DNA from: Planktothrix agardhii NIES-204
GTDB lineage: Bacteria > Cyanobacteriota > Cyanobacteriia > Cyanobacteriales > Microcoleaceae
DNA: 64,000 nt
Assembly (NCBI GenBank): GCA_003609755.1
Contig: AP017991.1
Coordinates: 701,001-765,000 of the forward strand
Direction: 5' to 3'
A model generated the notes under the pieces. The model ran no database searches and was not told the DNA's origin. It was given only the letters and a program-made list of their open reading frames with translations. The position numbers and the translations under genes were made by a program. Of the stretch, positions 45,970 to 56,200 are shown one piece after another (the stretch's first letter is position 1; every line of letters begins with the position of its first letter).

Positions 45970-48900
45970 TCAGCTTTGAGATAATAAAGCTTGAACTTCT
46001 TCTGGTGAAAGTCTAGAAATTTCTTGAACTGTTACGGCAATTTCATTCAGTAACCCTTCATTCCCCACTAATTCAATCAAAACTTGAACTAATTGACTAA
46101 TTGTAGAGTGATTGAAAAGTTGACGCACAGAAATTTCGATTTCTAAGGTTTGACGGATTTTACTAATCAGTTGAATCGCTTTTAAAGAATGCCCACCTAA
46201 CACAAAGAAATCGTCTTCAATGCCAACTCGTTCAACTTCTAAAATTTCTGCCCAAATTTCCGCTAACACTTCTTCAATTGCAGTGCGAGGAGCAATATAA
46301 TTTTGAGTTAATGATAAGGGGTTTTTATCCGGTATTGGTAAGACTTTTCGATTAACTTTACCATTCGGGCTGAGTTGAAAAGATTCCATCGCAACAAAAG
46401 CAGAGGGAATCATATAATCGGGTAGCCAGTTTTCAAGGAAATCACGTAATTCGATAATATTTACGGTTTCACCTAGACGGGGAATAAAATAAGCGGCTAA
46501 ATATTTTTCTCTAGCTGTTTCTCCCTGAACTGTAGCAACGGCTTGGGCAATTTTAGGATGTTGATTTAAAATCGCTTCTACTTCCCCTAATTCAATTCTG
46601 TAACCTCTAACTTTCACAACATCATCAATTCTCCCCAAATATTCGATGTCTCCATTGGGTAAATAACGAGCTAAATCTCCGGTTTTATACAGCAATGAAT
46701 TCTCGCTAAAAGGATTAGAAATAAATTTTTCTTGGGTTAATTGAGAATTGTTGAAATAACCCCGCGCTAAACCTCCTCCCGCAACATATAATTCCCCAGT
46801 AACTCCAATAGGTACGGGTTGAAGATGGGAATTTAAAATATAAACTTGCACATTAACGCCCGGTTTACCAATAGGAATATACTTCGGCCAAAGCTCAGGA
46901 TTGGCGTCAAAGGTATAACTGGTAACGATATCCGCTTCTGTCGGGCCATAAAAATTGTAAAGCGTACAATGTTCGAGTTTCTTGAATGCAGAAATCATCG
47001 CTGGGGTAATTTGTAATTGTTCTCCGGCTGAAATAATTTCACGCAAGTTAGCAAATAAATGGGTTTCCTCGCTATAGGTTTCGATTAATTGTTGTAATAA
47101 GGTGACGGGCAAAATTGCTTTATGAATTGGATTGTTAGCGAACAATTGACTTAATTTAGCAAGGTCTAAGCGGGCATCTTCTGGAACAATAAATAAGGTT
47201 CCTCCTAAACACCAGGCTGCAAACATTTCGTGATAGCTAACATCGAAATTGAAGGGAGCAAATTGTAAGAAATTTCTCTCTGGTGACATTTTCGCCTGAT
47301 GATGCTCAATAATATTGGTTAAGGATTGATGCAGGATCATAATCCCTTTTGGCACACCCGTAGAGCCTGAACTATAAATAATATAGGCCAAATCCTTTAA
47401 ACTCACGGGGTTGTCAAGATTAGTCTTGGGTTCTAAGGCAATTTCTGACCCTTGTTCATCCAATAAAATCCGTTGAGAAATGGTTTCACTGTTTAAAAGA
47501 GATTGACAATCTTTTTGGGTTAATAAGGTTTTGATTTGGGTGTCTTGCAGGATGTAAGAAAGTCTTTCTTGAGGATAGGTTGGGTCTAGGGGAACACAAA
47601 CACCGCCTACTTTTAACACTGCTAAAACGGCAATTACCATATTAAGAGATCGTTCTAAACAAATCCCGACTAAGGATTGGGAACTCACCCCAATTTTTCG
47701 TAAATAATGAGCCAGTTGATTAGCAGATTCATTCAGTTCTTGGTAGGTTAATTGTTGCTCTTGAAAAACAACGGCAATGGCTGAAGGGGTTTTGAGGGTT
47801 TGTTGTTCAAATAATTCATGAACGCACTGTTTTAGGAGTTTTTCGGGTGCAGTTTGATTCCATTCAATTAATAATAATTGACGTTCAGCTTCCGTTAATA
47901 CAGGTAAGTCTTGAATCCGACGATGGGGATTAATAGCGATTCCTTCTAATAAGGTTTTAAAATGACCTAATATCCTTTCAATGGTGTCATTTTCAAATCG
48001 TTCTTGAGGATAAATAATTTTAATACTTAAGGCTTCTCCAGGGGTGACAATAACCGTTAAGGGATAATCAGCATTGCCATAATCTTGCATTTCACCGACT
48101 TGTAAACCGCCTAAATTATCACTATCATTTTCGCTAAAGGGTAAATTTTCAAAGACAACAAAACTTTCAAAAACTGAATGAGGGGACGGAATTTCACTCC
48201 ATTTTTGAATATCAATTAGAGAACTATAACTATATTGCTCTCGTTCTAAATGCTCTTGTTGTAATTGTTGAAACCAAGTTAATAATTCAAGTTGAGACTC
48301 AATTTGGATGCGAACGGGTAAGGTATTTAAAAACATCCCCACCATCGATTCAATCCCAGTAAAATTGGGCGGTCGTCCCGAAACGGTTGCCCCAAATACA
48401 ATATCAGATTCACTACTATAATGATGCAATAATAAAGCCCAAGCTCCTTGAATTAGGGTAGAAAGAGTAAGGCGATATTCTTGGGCGAGTAATTTCAGAC
48501 GACTGGTAATTTCTGGAGAAAGTTTTAATTTTTGATCAAGATAATTTTTACTTTGAGTAACAAGAGGATTTAACGGTTTATCAACGACTAATGGAGTTGG
48601 AGAGGTAAAACCTTGAAGATTTTTTCGCCAAAATCGTTCGGCTTCAGTTTGATCTTGCTGTTGTAGCCAATTAATATAGTCTTGATAAGGGCGGGGTGTG
48701 GGTAAATTGACGGGTTGATAGTTGATGAGTCCAGCGTAAAAATCGAAAACTTCTTTCAACAGAATTGCTGTTGCCCAACCATCTAATAAAATATGATGTC
48801 CAGTATGGATAAATTCATATTTTTGATCTTCAAATCGAATTAAATGACATCGAATTAAGGGGACTTTATCTAATTCAAAATATTGCTCTTTATCAGAGGT

Positions 48901-49248
48901 TAATAATTCCTGAAATTTAGTTTCTTGTTCGGCGGGAGAATGTGATCGCCAATCCTGATTAACCCAAGGCAAGGTGACATTTTTTCTAACCACTTGTAAA
49001 GGCTGTTTGGTTTTTTTCCAAGCAAAACAAGTCCGTAAAATACTATGTCTATCTACTACTTTTTGCCAAGCTTGTTGGAACGCATTAATATCTAAATTGC
49101 CTTGCAAGGTGATTTGAATTTGTGATAAATACGTCTTTGATTCTGGATTATATAAAGAATGAAACAGCATCCCCTGCTGCATGGGAGAAAGGGGATAAAT
49201 GGATTCAATATCTTTTTTACTAACCCTAGATTGTTGAGGTGTTACCAT
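45970..49248 (-). CDS. aerG: NRPS module C-A-PCP (AerG-like, Choi)
   Basis: A 1092-residue NRPS module. The N-terminus (SKKDIESIYPLSPMQQGMLF) is that of a condensation domain working after an epimerase, with HHILLDGWA at about 152. The adenylation core has YSSGSTGVPKG (about 628) and an unusual inferred code, DVHIIAFIVK. The PCP has VLGGHSLKAI (about 1016). Place and code suggest Choi activation, but the code is not one I can match to a known table. I choose ATG 49248; the frame also opens with a TTG four codons earlier. Confidence 0.88.
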   Translation of the reverse strand: MVTPQQSRVSKKDIESIYPLSPMQQGMLFHSLYNPESKTYLSQIQITLQGNLDINAFQQAWQKVVDRHSILRTCFAWKKTKQPLQVVRKNVTLPWVNQDWRSHSPAEQETKFQELLTSDKEQYFELDKVPLIRCHLIRFEDQKYEFIHTGHHILLDGWATAILLKEVFDFYAGLINYQPVNLPTPRPYQDYINWLQQQDQTEAERFWRKNLQGFTSPTPLVVDKPLNPLVTQSKNYLDQKLKLSPEITSRLKLLAQEYRLTLSTLIQGAWALLLHHYSSESDIVFGATVSGRPPNFTGIESMVGMFLNTLPVRIQIESQLELLTWFQQLQQEHLEREQYSYSSLIDIQKWSEIPSPHSVFESFVVFENLPFSENDSDNLGGLQVGEMQDYGNADYPLTVIVTPGEALSIKIIYPQERFENDTIERILGHFKTLLEGIAINPHRRIQDLPVLTEAERQLLLIEWNQTAPEKLLKQCVHELFEQQTLKTPSAIAVVFQEQQLTYQELNESANQLAHYLRKIGVSSQSLVGICLERSLNMVIAVLAVLKVGGVCVPLDPTYPQERLSYILQDTQIKTLLTQKDCQSLLNSETISQRILLDEQGSEIALEPKTNLDNPVSLKDLAYIIYSSGSTGVPKGIMILHQSLTNIIEHHQAKMSPERNFLQFAPFNFDVSYHEMFAAWCLGGTLFIVPEDARLDLAKLSQLFANNPIHKAILPVTLLQQLIETYSEETHLFANLREIISAGEQLQITPAMISAFKKLEHCTLYNFYGPTEADIVTSYTFDANPELWPKYIPIGKPGVNVQVYILNSHLQPVPIGVTGELYVAGGGLARGYFNNSQLTQEKFISNPFSENSLLYKTGDLARYLPNGDIEYLGRIDDVVKVRGYRIELGEVEAILNQHPKIAQAVATVQGETAREKYLAAYFIPRLGETVNIIELRDFLENWLPDYMIPSAFVAMESFQLSPNGKVNRKVLPIPDKNPLSLTQNYIAPRTAIEEVLAEIWAEILEVERVGIEDDFFVLGGHSLKAIQLISKIRQTLEIEISVRQLFNHSTISQLVQVLIELVGNEGLLNEIAVTVQEISRLSPEEVQALLSQS

Positions 49249-49339
49249 TATTTTTCCCAATAGATTAAATAAAAATGTGCGTGAGTTTATTGAATCAAAT
49301 TTTATTCAATAAATACGATAAACTTAGAACGAATTACCT

Positions 49340-50284
49340 TTAACGTTGACTAGACCACTTGAGTTTAAATTTGTTAATTTCTTCATCGGTGTAAAAATGA
49401 CGCACTAATGGTTGATCATAAATCTCTTCTAAATATTCATCACTAAAGGTCAGACTCTTTCTTAAATTATCATAGATGAGATAGTCATCCGCTTCTAAAA
49501 AGTCTGCTCGGTCAAGTCGTTCACAATCTAAATTTTCAACACCTAAAAAAGTTTCTAGGGCTTCTTTTAAGCAAGAATCAAGTTTTTCTAATTTTAAGAC
49601 TAATAAGTCAATATTTCTGTCTGGGAAATTTGCGATCGCATAACCTTTTTCTTTCGGAAAATCAATGGAAGCGATATCAATGCCGAAAACTGGTTGCAAT
49701 TCTTCTTCAAACCAGTCAAACTGCTTTCCATAAACAAATTTTTGAGACCAAAATTTTTTAATAATTTCATCCATTGTGATTAATCCTTCTTGATATTTTA
49801 TGAAAAATTCAGGAAAAACAGATTGACAATGAATGACTTGAAAAAACCAAGAAATATTACGGGCGATGGGTTCTCGGACTCCAGTAATAATTTTAATATT
49901 TTTTTGATTTTTAATTTCCTCAATGTGTTCGCTTAAATATTTGGTCATACAGGAATGCCCAAAGGTAAAAGCATGATAATGTTTCTCCAGTTGCATTGTT
50001 TCCCAAATTTTTGAGAAATGTTCTGAATTCAGATTATGAATATGATAAATAGCTTGATTTTGCAGATGTTTTTTTAGGGTCAAATAGGTACTCATTGAAC
50101 CGACTTTCCCCATTTGATAAACAAATATGACTGAAGAATTATTGAGAAGTTCTTGTTTTAATTTTCTTTCTGTATTCCACATATTAATCCTATTATTCAT
50201 ATAGGAATACACGGGAAAAAACTGTTTATCTGCGATGGGATAATAGTTAAGAGCTTGGTTTGAGAGTTTAGTTTGTGTGTTCAT
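49340..50284 (-). CDS. Sulfotransferase-like protein of the aer cluster
   Basis: A 314-residue protein from ATG 50284; an overlapping ATG at 50344 lies inside aerF and is less likely. VIFVYQMGKVGSMSTYLTL (about 53-71) has the place of a 5'-phosphosulfate loop. IITGVREPIARNISWFFQ (about 133-150) has the Arg/Ser pair of the 3'-phosphate-binding site. These fit a PAPS-dependent sulfotransferase-like fold, also seen in capsular-polysaccharide synthesis proteins. Sulfation of Choi or the phenyllactate is inferred, as sulfated aeruginosins are known. The name aerL is possible but not assigned here. Confidence 0.75.
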   Translation of the reverse strand: MNTQTKLSNQALNYYPIADKQFFPVYSYMNNRINMWNTERKLKQELLNNSSVIFVYQMGKVGSMSTYLTLKKHLQNQAIYHIHNLNSEHFSKIWETMQLEKHYHAFTFGHSCMTKYLSEHIEEIKNQKNIKIITGVREPIARNISWFFQVIHCQSVFPEFFIKYQEGLITMDEIIKKFWSQKFVYGKQFDWFEEELQPVFGIDIASIDFPKEKGYAIANFPDRNIDLLVLKLEKLDSCLKEALETFLGVENLDCERLDRADFLEADDYLIYDNLRKSLTFSDEYLEEIYDQPLVRHFYTDEEINKFKLKWSSQR

Positions 50285-50315
50285 GATGCTTGTTGATGAT
50301 GCTGGAGGGTTGAAT

Positions 50316-51116
50316 TTAAAATGCTGACGAGGATAAACCACCATCGATGGGAATAGTAATTCCCGTTATATAACTCGCACATTCTGAAGCTAAAAATACA
50401 ACGAGATTAGCAAATTCTTCAGTCGTACCAATCCGATTCATGGGAATTGTTTTTAGAATTCCTTCTCGGATTAAATCTGGGGTTGTTCCTTGCTTTTTGG
50501 CATAAATTTCTAAATATTCTCGATGTCTAGGGGTGTCAATAACGCCGGGGTTAACACTATTAATTAAAACATTATAGGGGGCGGTTTGTCTAGCTACTGA
50601 TTTGGTAAAATTCATTAAAGCTGCATTCACAACACCCGATTTAACTAAACGAGGAGATGGCTCTTTTCCCGATGTCCCAATGATATTAACAATTCTTCCC
50701 CAATGTTGTTTTTTCATAATCGGTAACACTAAATTGGTTAATCGAATATAACCCATTAATTTTCCTTGAAAAACGTTTAACCAATCTTCATCGGAAAGGT
50801 TTTCAATTAAATTCTCAGCAAAGTTAGCTCCTTCAGAATTATTTACTAAAATGTCAATTTTGCCATATTGATTTAAAGAGTTCTGTATTAATTGTTCAGA
50901 ATCTTGAGCTTGATGGACATCAGCCACTAAACTCAGAATTTCTTGGACAGGATAAGCTTGAGCCAGAGATTGATAAGCTTGTTCTAAGCGTTGGGAATTG
51001 CGACCACAAATAATTAAGTGACAGCCTTCTTCTGCTAATTTTTCAGCAATAGTAAACCCAATTCCCGCACTACTTCCCGTAATCAAAGCCACTTTATCTT
51101 TTAATCCTAAATCCAT
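50316..51116 (-). CDS. aerF: SDR-family reductase AerF (Choi pathway)
   Basis: A 266-residue short-chain dehydrogenase. It has the cofactor motif ALITGSSAGIGFTIAEKLAE (about 10-29), the NNSEGANFAEN segment and the catalytic NIIGTSGKEPSPRLVKSGVV region. The usual SDR Tyr of YxxxK is not obvious here: the region reads RLVKSGVVNAALMNF, so residue roles should be checked. In the Choi route, AerD, AerE and AerF are related to the bacilysin enzymes BacA, BacB and BacG, and AerF would be the reductase. It sits 49 bp after aerE. Confidence 0.82.
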   Translation of the reverse strand: MDLGLKDKVALITGSSAGIGFTIAEKLAEEGCHLIICGRNSQRLEQAYQSLAQAYPVQEILSLVADVHQAQDSEQLIQNSLNQYGKIDILVNNSEGANFAENLIENLSDEDWLNVFQGKLMGYIRLTNLVLPIMKKQHWGRIVNIIGTSGKEPSPRLVKSGVVNAALMNFTKSVARQTAPYNVLINSVNPGVIDTPRHREYLEIYAKKQGTTPDLIREGILKTIPMNRIGTTEEFANLVVFLASECASYITGITIPIDGGLSSSAF

Positions 51117-51164
51117 AAACTTTGTCCTAGCATTTTGAGGTTAAACTTAAAATCATAAAACGAA

Positions 51165-51791
51165 CTAAATTAAAATTTTAATCAAATTAATATCTTGGTT
51201 CGATGAATTATATCCCTTTTTTAAAACTTTTGAAGGAGCATAATAAATTTGACCATATTCTAAACACTGTTCTTCATTTTCTATGAAAATTTCTAATTTT
51301 CCATTCAAAATAAATCCGATTTCTTCTTGCTCACCTTGATGTGGGGGAATGGAATAACCAGAAGGTATTTTCATCATCACGATTTCAAACCAAGAACCCT
51401 TAACCGATTGACAAGGTAAATGAGTGATTTTATCTTGGTTGTTTGATAGGGTTAATACAACGTCTTCTGAAGGAAAAGAATAGGTAATCCGTTTAAGATC
51501 AAATCCAATCATCGCTTCGGACAAGGGATTAACAAAACCATGAGAAACATTAGCATCGGCGACATGAATATCTTGTAAAGCTCTCAAAGGTTTAATCACA
51601 TCTTTAATATACAGTTCCAGTTCTCCTGAGAGTACCATGCCAATTTGACTTTCAGGATGTTGGTGGGATTCAAGTTTAGCATTAGGAGCTACAGCGGATA
51701 ATTGAAAAATGGTATTTTGGCATTGAAAAACCTCTAATTCTACATGAGGATTGAGTTTAAGAGGATCGGGAATTGGGAAAAATTCAGACAT
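51165..51791 (-). CDS. aerE: Double-cupin isomerase AerE (BacB-like)
   Basis: A 208-residue bicupin. Cupin 1 has PNAKLESHQHPESQIGMVLS (about 36-55) and cupin 2 has YSIPPHQGEQEEIGFILNGK (about 145-164), each with His/Glu metal ligands. BacB of the bacilysin pathway isomerises the decarboxylated prephenate dihydro-intermediate, and AerE is the aer counterpart. The start is ATG 51791; the frame opens with a TTG seven codons earlier. It lies between aerF and aerD. Confidence 0.87.
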   Translation of the reverse strand: MSEFFPIPDPLKLNPHVELEVFQCQNTIFQLSAVAPNAKLESHQHPESQIGMVLSGELELYIKDVIKPLRALQDIHVADANVSHGFVNPLSEAMIGFDLKRITYSFPSEDVVLTLSNNQDKITHLPCQSVKGSWFEIVMMKIPSGYSIPPHQGEQEEIGFILNGKLEIFIENEEQCLEYGQIYYAPSKVLKKGYNSSNQDINLIKILI

Positions 51792-51875
51792 GATTTTAGG
51801 GTGCAGGTTCAAAATAGGATTGAGATATTTTTTGATTTTATAAAGACAAAATTGATTGACTGATATGCCTATTTT

Positions 51876-52508
51876 TTAGGTGTGTCCAGGTAAATAAATA
51901 TTTTGAATCATGCTGTTTTCCTTTTTGTGGAATAAAGACCAACTCATCTCAATTTTACCATATTGTGAAATAAATTCTAAATCATATTCTCGGAGGGCAT
52001 TTTCATTGGTAATGGCTAAATCTGCTAACCCTTGTTTAACTTGAATAGCGGCAACACTGGTAGAATTGACAAATTTGATTTTAATCTTGTTTTGATTCAG
52101 GTCGCCCGGTAATAAATAAGGAAGTAAAGGAAGAGGAGCGGGATGAGTGACCAGGGTACAATTTTCTAAAACGATTTCTTCATTTTTTCGCTTGGCTAAT
52201 CCGTAAACAGGTGTGGGATAGGTAAAGATAAAACCTAGTTTAAAACTCGGTTCCATATAGAAATCATTAATTCTTTCATAGGCATGGGGAACTAATGCCA
52301 AATCTACGTGATCTTGGAGTAAAGATTCCTTTAACTCTGTAAAGCTATCAAATAAATGGCTATTAACCGAAATCTGCTGTAATTTCCATTGAGAAATTAG
52401 ATAATTTAAGGTTTGTTCACTACTGGTTTCTTTTGGCCCCAATGTGCCAACGGTTAAGGTTTTGACATTCGGTTGGGGATAACACAATTCCATGGAAAAC
52501 TTTAACAT
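51876..52508 (-). CDS. aerD: Prephenate decarboxylase AerD (BacA-like)
   Basis: A 210-residue protein of the BacA family: prephenate decarboxylases that, unlike aromatising enzymes, keep a dihydro ring, giving the precursor of Choi. It has prephenate-dehydratase-like features ([51 protein letters not shown]). The ATG overlaps the end of the fni relic frame by 7 bases, which could couple their translation. Reaction assignment is from family and context. Confidence 0.88.
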   Translation of the reverse strand: MLKFSMELCYPQPNVKTLTVGTLGPKETSSEQTLNYLISQWKLQQISVNSHLFDSFTELKESLLQDHVDLALVPHAYERINDFYMEPSFKLGFIFTYPTPVYGLAKRKNEEIVLENCTLVTHPAPLPLLPYLLPGDLNQNKIKIKFVNSTSVAAIQVKQGLADLAITNENALREYDLEFISQYGKIEMSWSLFHKKENSMIQNIYLPGHT

Positions 52509-53178
52509 AGTTTTAATACTCCTGAAGTTTTAAGGGCGGATAAATTAGGATTTCCAGTGCAAAATAGAACAATTTCAAGTTCAGCAATTAACAATTTCAC
52601 CAACTCATCAACGGCGACTTCTGATTCAATGGCTGCTACCAGAAACGGTCGAGTCCCGATTGCACCCATTCTTGTAAAGGATTGAGATGGAGAATTAAGG
52701 CATCAGCTTCTAATAATTCCACCAGTTTTAAACAGTCTTCTAAACCGCAGCCGTAATTTAACTGTACAGCCCCTAAATTTGCTAACAGGAGAATATCTGG
52801 CGCCAGAGAACGGACTGCAAAGGTCGGCGCTAATTCCGGTTGTTCGAGTGCAATGCGTTGAGAACCGACTCCCATCGCTAAACCATAGCGTTGAGCGACC
52901 GTTGCTAATCGGGTGTTGACTAAATGGGCTAATTCGGTTCCTCCGGTCATGGAAGAGATCAGAATTGGAGCTTTTAGAGATTTCCCTAAAAAGGTTGTCC
53001 CCAGTTCAATATCGCTACGGTCAAGTTCAGGAAGACAACAATGGGTAAAACGATATTTTTCTAAACCGCTTGTAAGTTGTTGAAATTCTACATCTTCTTC
53101 GATACAAACTCGCAGATGTTCGCTTTTACGATTTTCAATTTCACTGGGAAGATTAGGCGGTGACATAGTTGTTATCAA
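52502..53178 (-). pseudogene. fni: Type 2 isopentenyl-diphosphate isomerase (fni) relic, deleted and frameshifted
   Basis: The N-terminal half is intact ([20 protein letters not shown] at about 17, [42 protein letters not shown]) up to HLNPLQE near residue 168. The open frame then stops at codon 180. In another frame, starting in the same place, the C-terminal part continues ([20 protein letters not shown] and [20 protein letters not shown]) to about 52502. About 140 middle residues are missing against a ~350-residue family length. It is thus broken by a deletion with frameshift. Any function of the 180-residue product is doubtful. Confidence 0.82.
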
Positions 53179-53205
53179 GCATGAGGGTTAAACATTAAAT
53201 TGAGT

Positions 53206-56200
53206 TTAAAAATCGAGTTCTGAAAGCAGTTCATCTAATTCTGCTTGATTCAGATCAGCATCGGGAAAATCCGATGGGGTATAACCTCCTTCTGCTGATA
53301 AACAATGGTTAATTAAGGTTTCTAAAGAATCTCGATAAGCATCAGCTAAATTTTCAATCGTTGTTTGATGATGAAAATTTTCACTATATTGCCATTCCAT
53401 ATCAAGTTGCCCATCAACCACAATTCCATGAATCGCAATTAAATGGGAACGTTGTCCCAAAGGACTATGAATGGAACCACTGGATTCTTGAGATAATTTC
53501 CAGCCCATCTCACCGATTTGATAGCTGGTAAATTGACCTAAATAATTAAAGCTAACTTGAGCTTTTGGATAATTTTTTAACGGGGATTGAATCGTTAAAT
53601 CTGAGTTCAGATAATATCCAATTCCATAATCAAATCCTCGATTCGGAATTTGTCGTAATTGCTCTTTAATAGACTTGAGACATTCACCCGGATGGTCAAG
53701 ATTTTCTAAGGTCAAAAAGACGGGAAAAATACTGGTAAACCAGCCCACAGTTCGAGATAAATTCACGGATTCAATTACATTCTCTCTTCCATGACCTTCC
53801 ATGTCAAGCAAAAGCTGATAACTTCCTGTCCAATGGCCAAAAGCTTGGACTAAAGCGGTTAATAAAATATCATTAATTTGGGTATTATAAGCTTGAGGAA
53901 CCTCCTGTAAGAGTAAGCGGGTTTGTTCTTCGGTGAAGGTGAAAGAAACCGTTTTGGCATGGGCAACACTGTTAGATTGGTCATCCCCCTGATGATCCAC
54001 AGGAAGAGGAGAAACCGAGGAAAAATCCCGGTTTAACCAATAGTTTAATTGAGCGTGAAATTCTGGGGTTTGGGCATAGTTTTGCAGTTCCTCAGCCCAA
54101 GTTTTAAAGGAACTGGTTTTGGCGGGAAGTTGCAGAGGGTGTTGGGTTTCTAATTGGTGATAAAGGGTGACTAAATCTTCGAGAATTATTCGCCAAGAAA
54201 TTCCATCTACTGCTAAATGATGAATGACAATTAACAATCGTCCACCCTCACCCAAGGGGAAGAAAACCACCGCTATTAAGGGGCCTTCTTCTAGGTTGAG
54301 TACCCGTTGTTGAACCTCTGCAATTTCCGCCATCTGGGTCAATTGTTCATCGGAGGATAGATGGGATAAATCTACTGTTTTAAAGGCAAAATTATTACAA
54401 TCATCGCTATTATTTTGTTGCCATTGTTCCCCTTGTTGAACAAACCGTAACCGCAGCGCATCATGGTGATAGAGTAATTTGGAAATGGCTTGTTTTAATA
54501 AATCTGGTTTTAGATTATTAGGAACTTCTAACAAGATAGATTGATTAAAATGATGACGTTCGGGCAAATTCTGTTCAAAAAACCATTTTTCAATCGGTGT
54601 TAAGGGGACTTCACCTGTAACTAATCCCTGGTCAATTTCAGTGATAGCAGTCGTCTCCGCTATCATCGCTAATTGAGCAATGGTTTGATGGCTAAATAAC
54701 TGTTTAGGAGTAATTTGTAATCCCGCTTGATTCGCTTGAGCAATGATTTGAATGGCTAAGATAGAATCTCCGCCTAATTCAAAAAAGTTATCGTTAATAC
54801 TAATGGTTTTAAGTCCTAAAACCTTTTGCCAAATTTCCGCAAGAATGCGTTCTGTCTCTGTACCTGGAGTGATATTTCTGGCAGTTTCATTCTCTAATTC
54901 TTGTGCAGGTTGTGGGAGCGCGCGACGATCAATTTTGCCATTAGCGGTCAGGGGAAAAGCGTCTAACAAAATGAAGAAAGCAGGAACCATATATTGAGGT
55001 AGCTTTTCTTGCAAAAATAGACGCAATTGAGAAACAGTTAACTTTTCAGAGCCAATCACATAAGCACATAGACGCTTAACGCCTGGTTGATCTTCTCTGG
55101 CAATAATAATCGCTTCTTTAACTTGGGGATGTTGATTGAGAACGGTTTCAATTTCCCCTAATTCAATTCTAAAACCTCTAATCTTAACTTGATGATCAAT
55201 GCGACCCACAAATTCAATTTGTCCATCGTTTCCATAACGAACTAAATCACCCGTTTTGTAAAGACGATCGCTATTTTTTTGACTCAAAGGATTAGCAATA
55301 AATTTAGCATTTGTTAACTCTGGACGATTCAGATAACCTCGTGCTAATCCTGAACCGCCAATGTATAATTCCCCTGGAATTCCAATGGGTACAGGTTGTT
55401 GATATTGATCTAAAATATAGACTTGAGTATTGCTAATCGGACGACCAATAGGCGGTGCTTTTTCGGTTAATAAATCCGGTGTTATTTTAACCGATGTTGT
55501 AACAACAGTATTTTCAGTTGGGCCATAGTTGTTAACTAATGTAAAAGGAATGGAAGTAGGAGGAAAATCATTAAGTTTATCTCCTCCGGTTAACATTAAT
55601 CTTAATGGACAATTGGTAGACAAATCTAGGGGAATTAAGGTTTCTGCGAGGGGAGTAGGTAAAAAAGAAACGGTTATTTTTTGACCAATTAACCATTCTT
55701 GAAGTTGATTCGGTGATGTTAGCAAATCTGGGGGAACAATTGCCAAACACGCCCCGGCTGTTAGATAAGGCCAAATTTCCCAAACTGAAGCATCAAAGGC
55801 AATTCCAGCTAATTGAGTGGCTCGATCAATTGTTGTAATATTAAAAGCGTTTTGATGCCAAGAAACTAAGTTTAATAAACTTTGATGTTGAATTAAAACT
55901 CCCTTTGGTTTTCCGGTGGAACCAGAAGTATAAATGACATAAGCTAAATTCTCAGAGGTCATCGGATGGAGGAGATTATCGGGCGGATTTTGCTCAAGAA
56001 TTTTCCAATCCTGATCTAAACAAAATATCGTTCCTGAATAGTTGGGTAAAGTATGAACTAAGTTTTCCTGAGTTAATAACACCGATACAGCAGAATCTTC
56101 TAACATATAAGCTAGACGTTCTGATGGATAGTTCGGATCTAAAGGAACATAAGCTCCACCCGCTTTAAGAATGCCTAAAAGTCCGATGATCATCAAAGCA

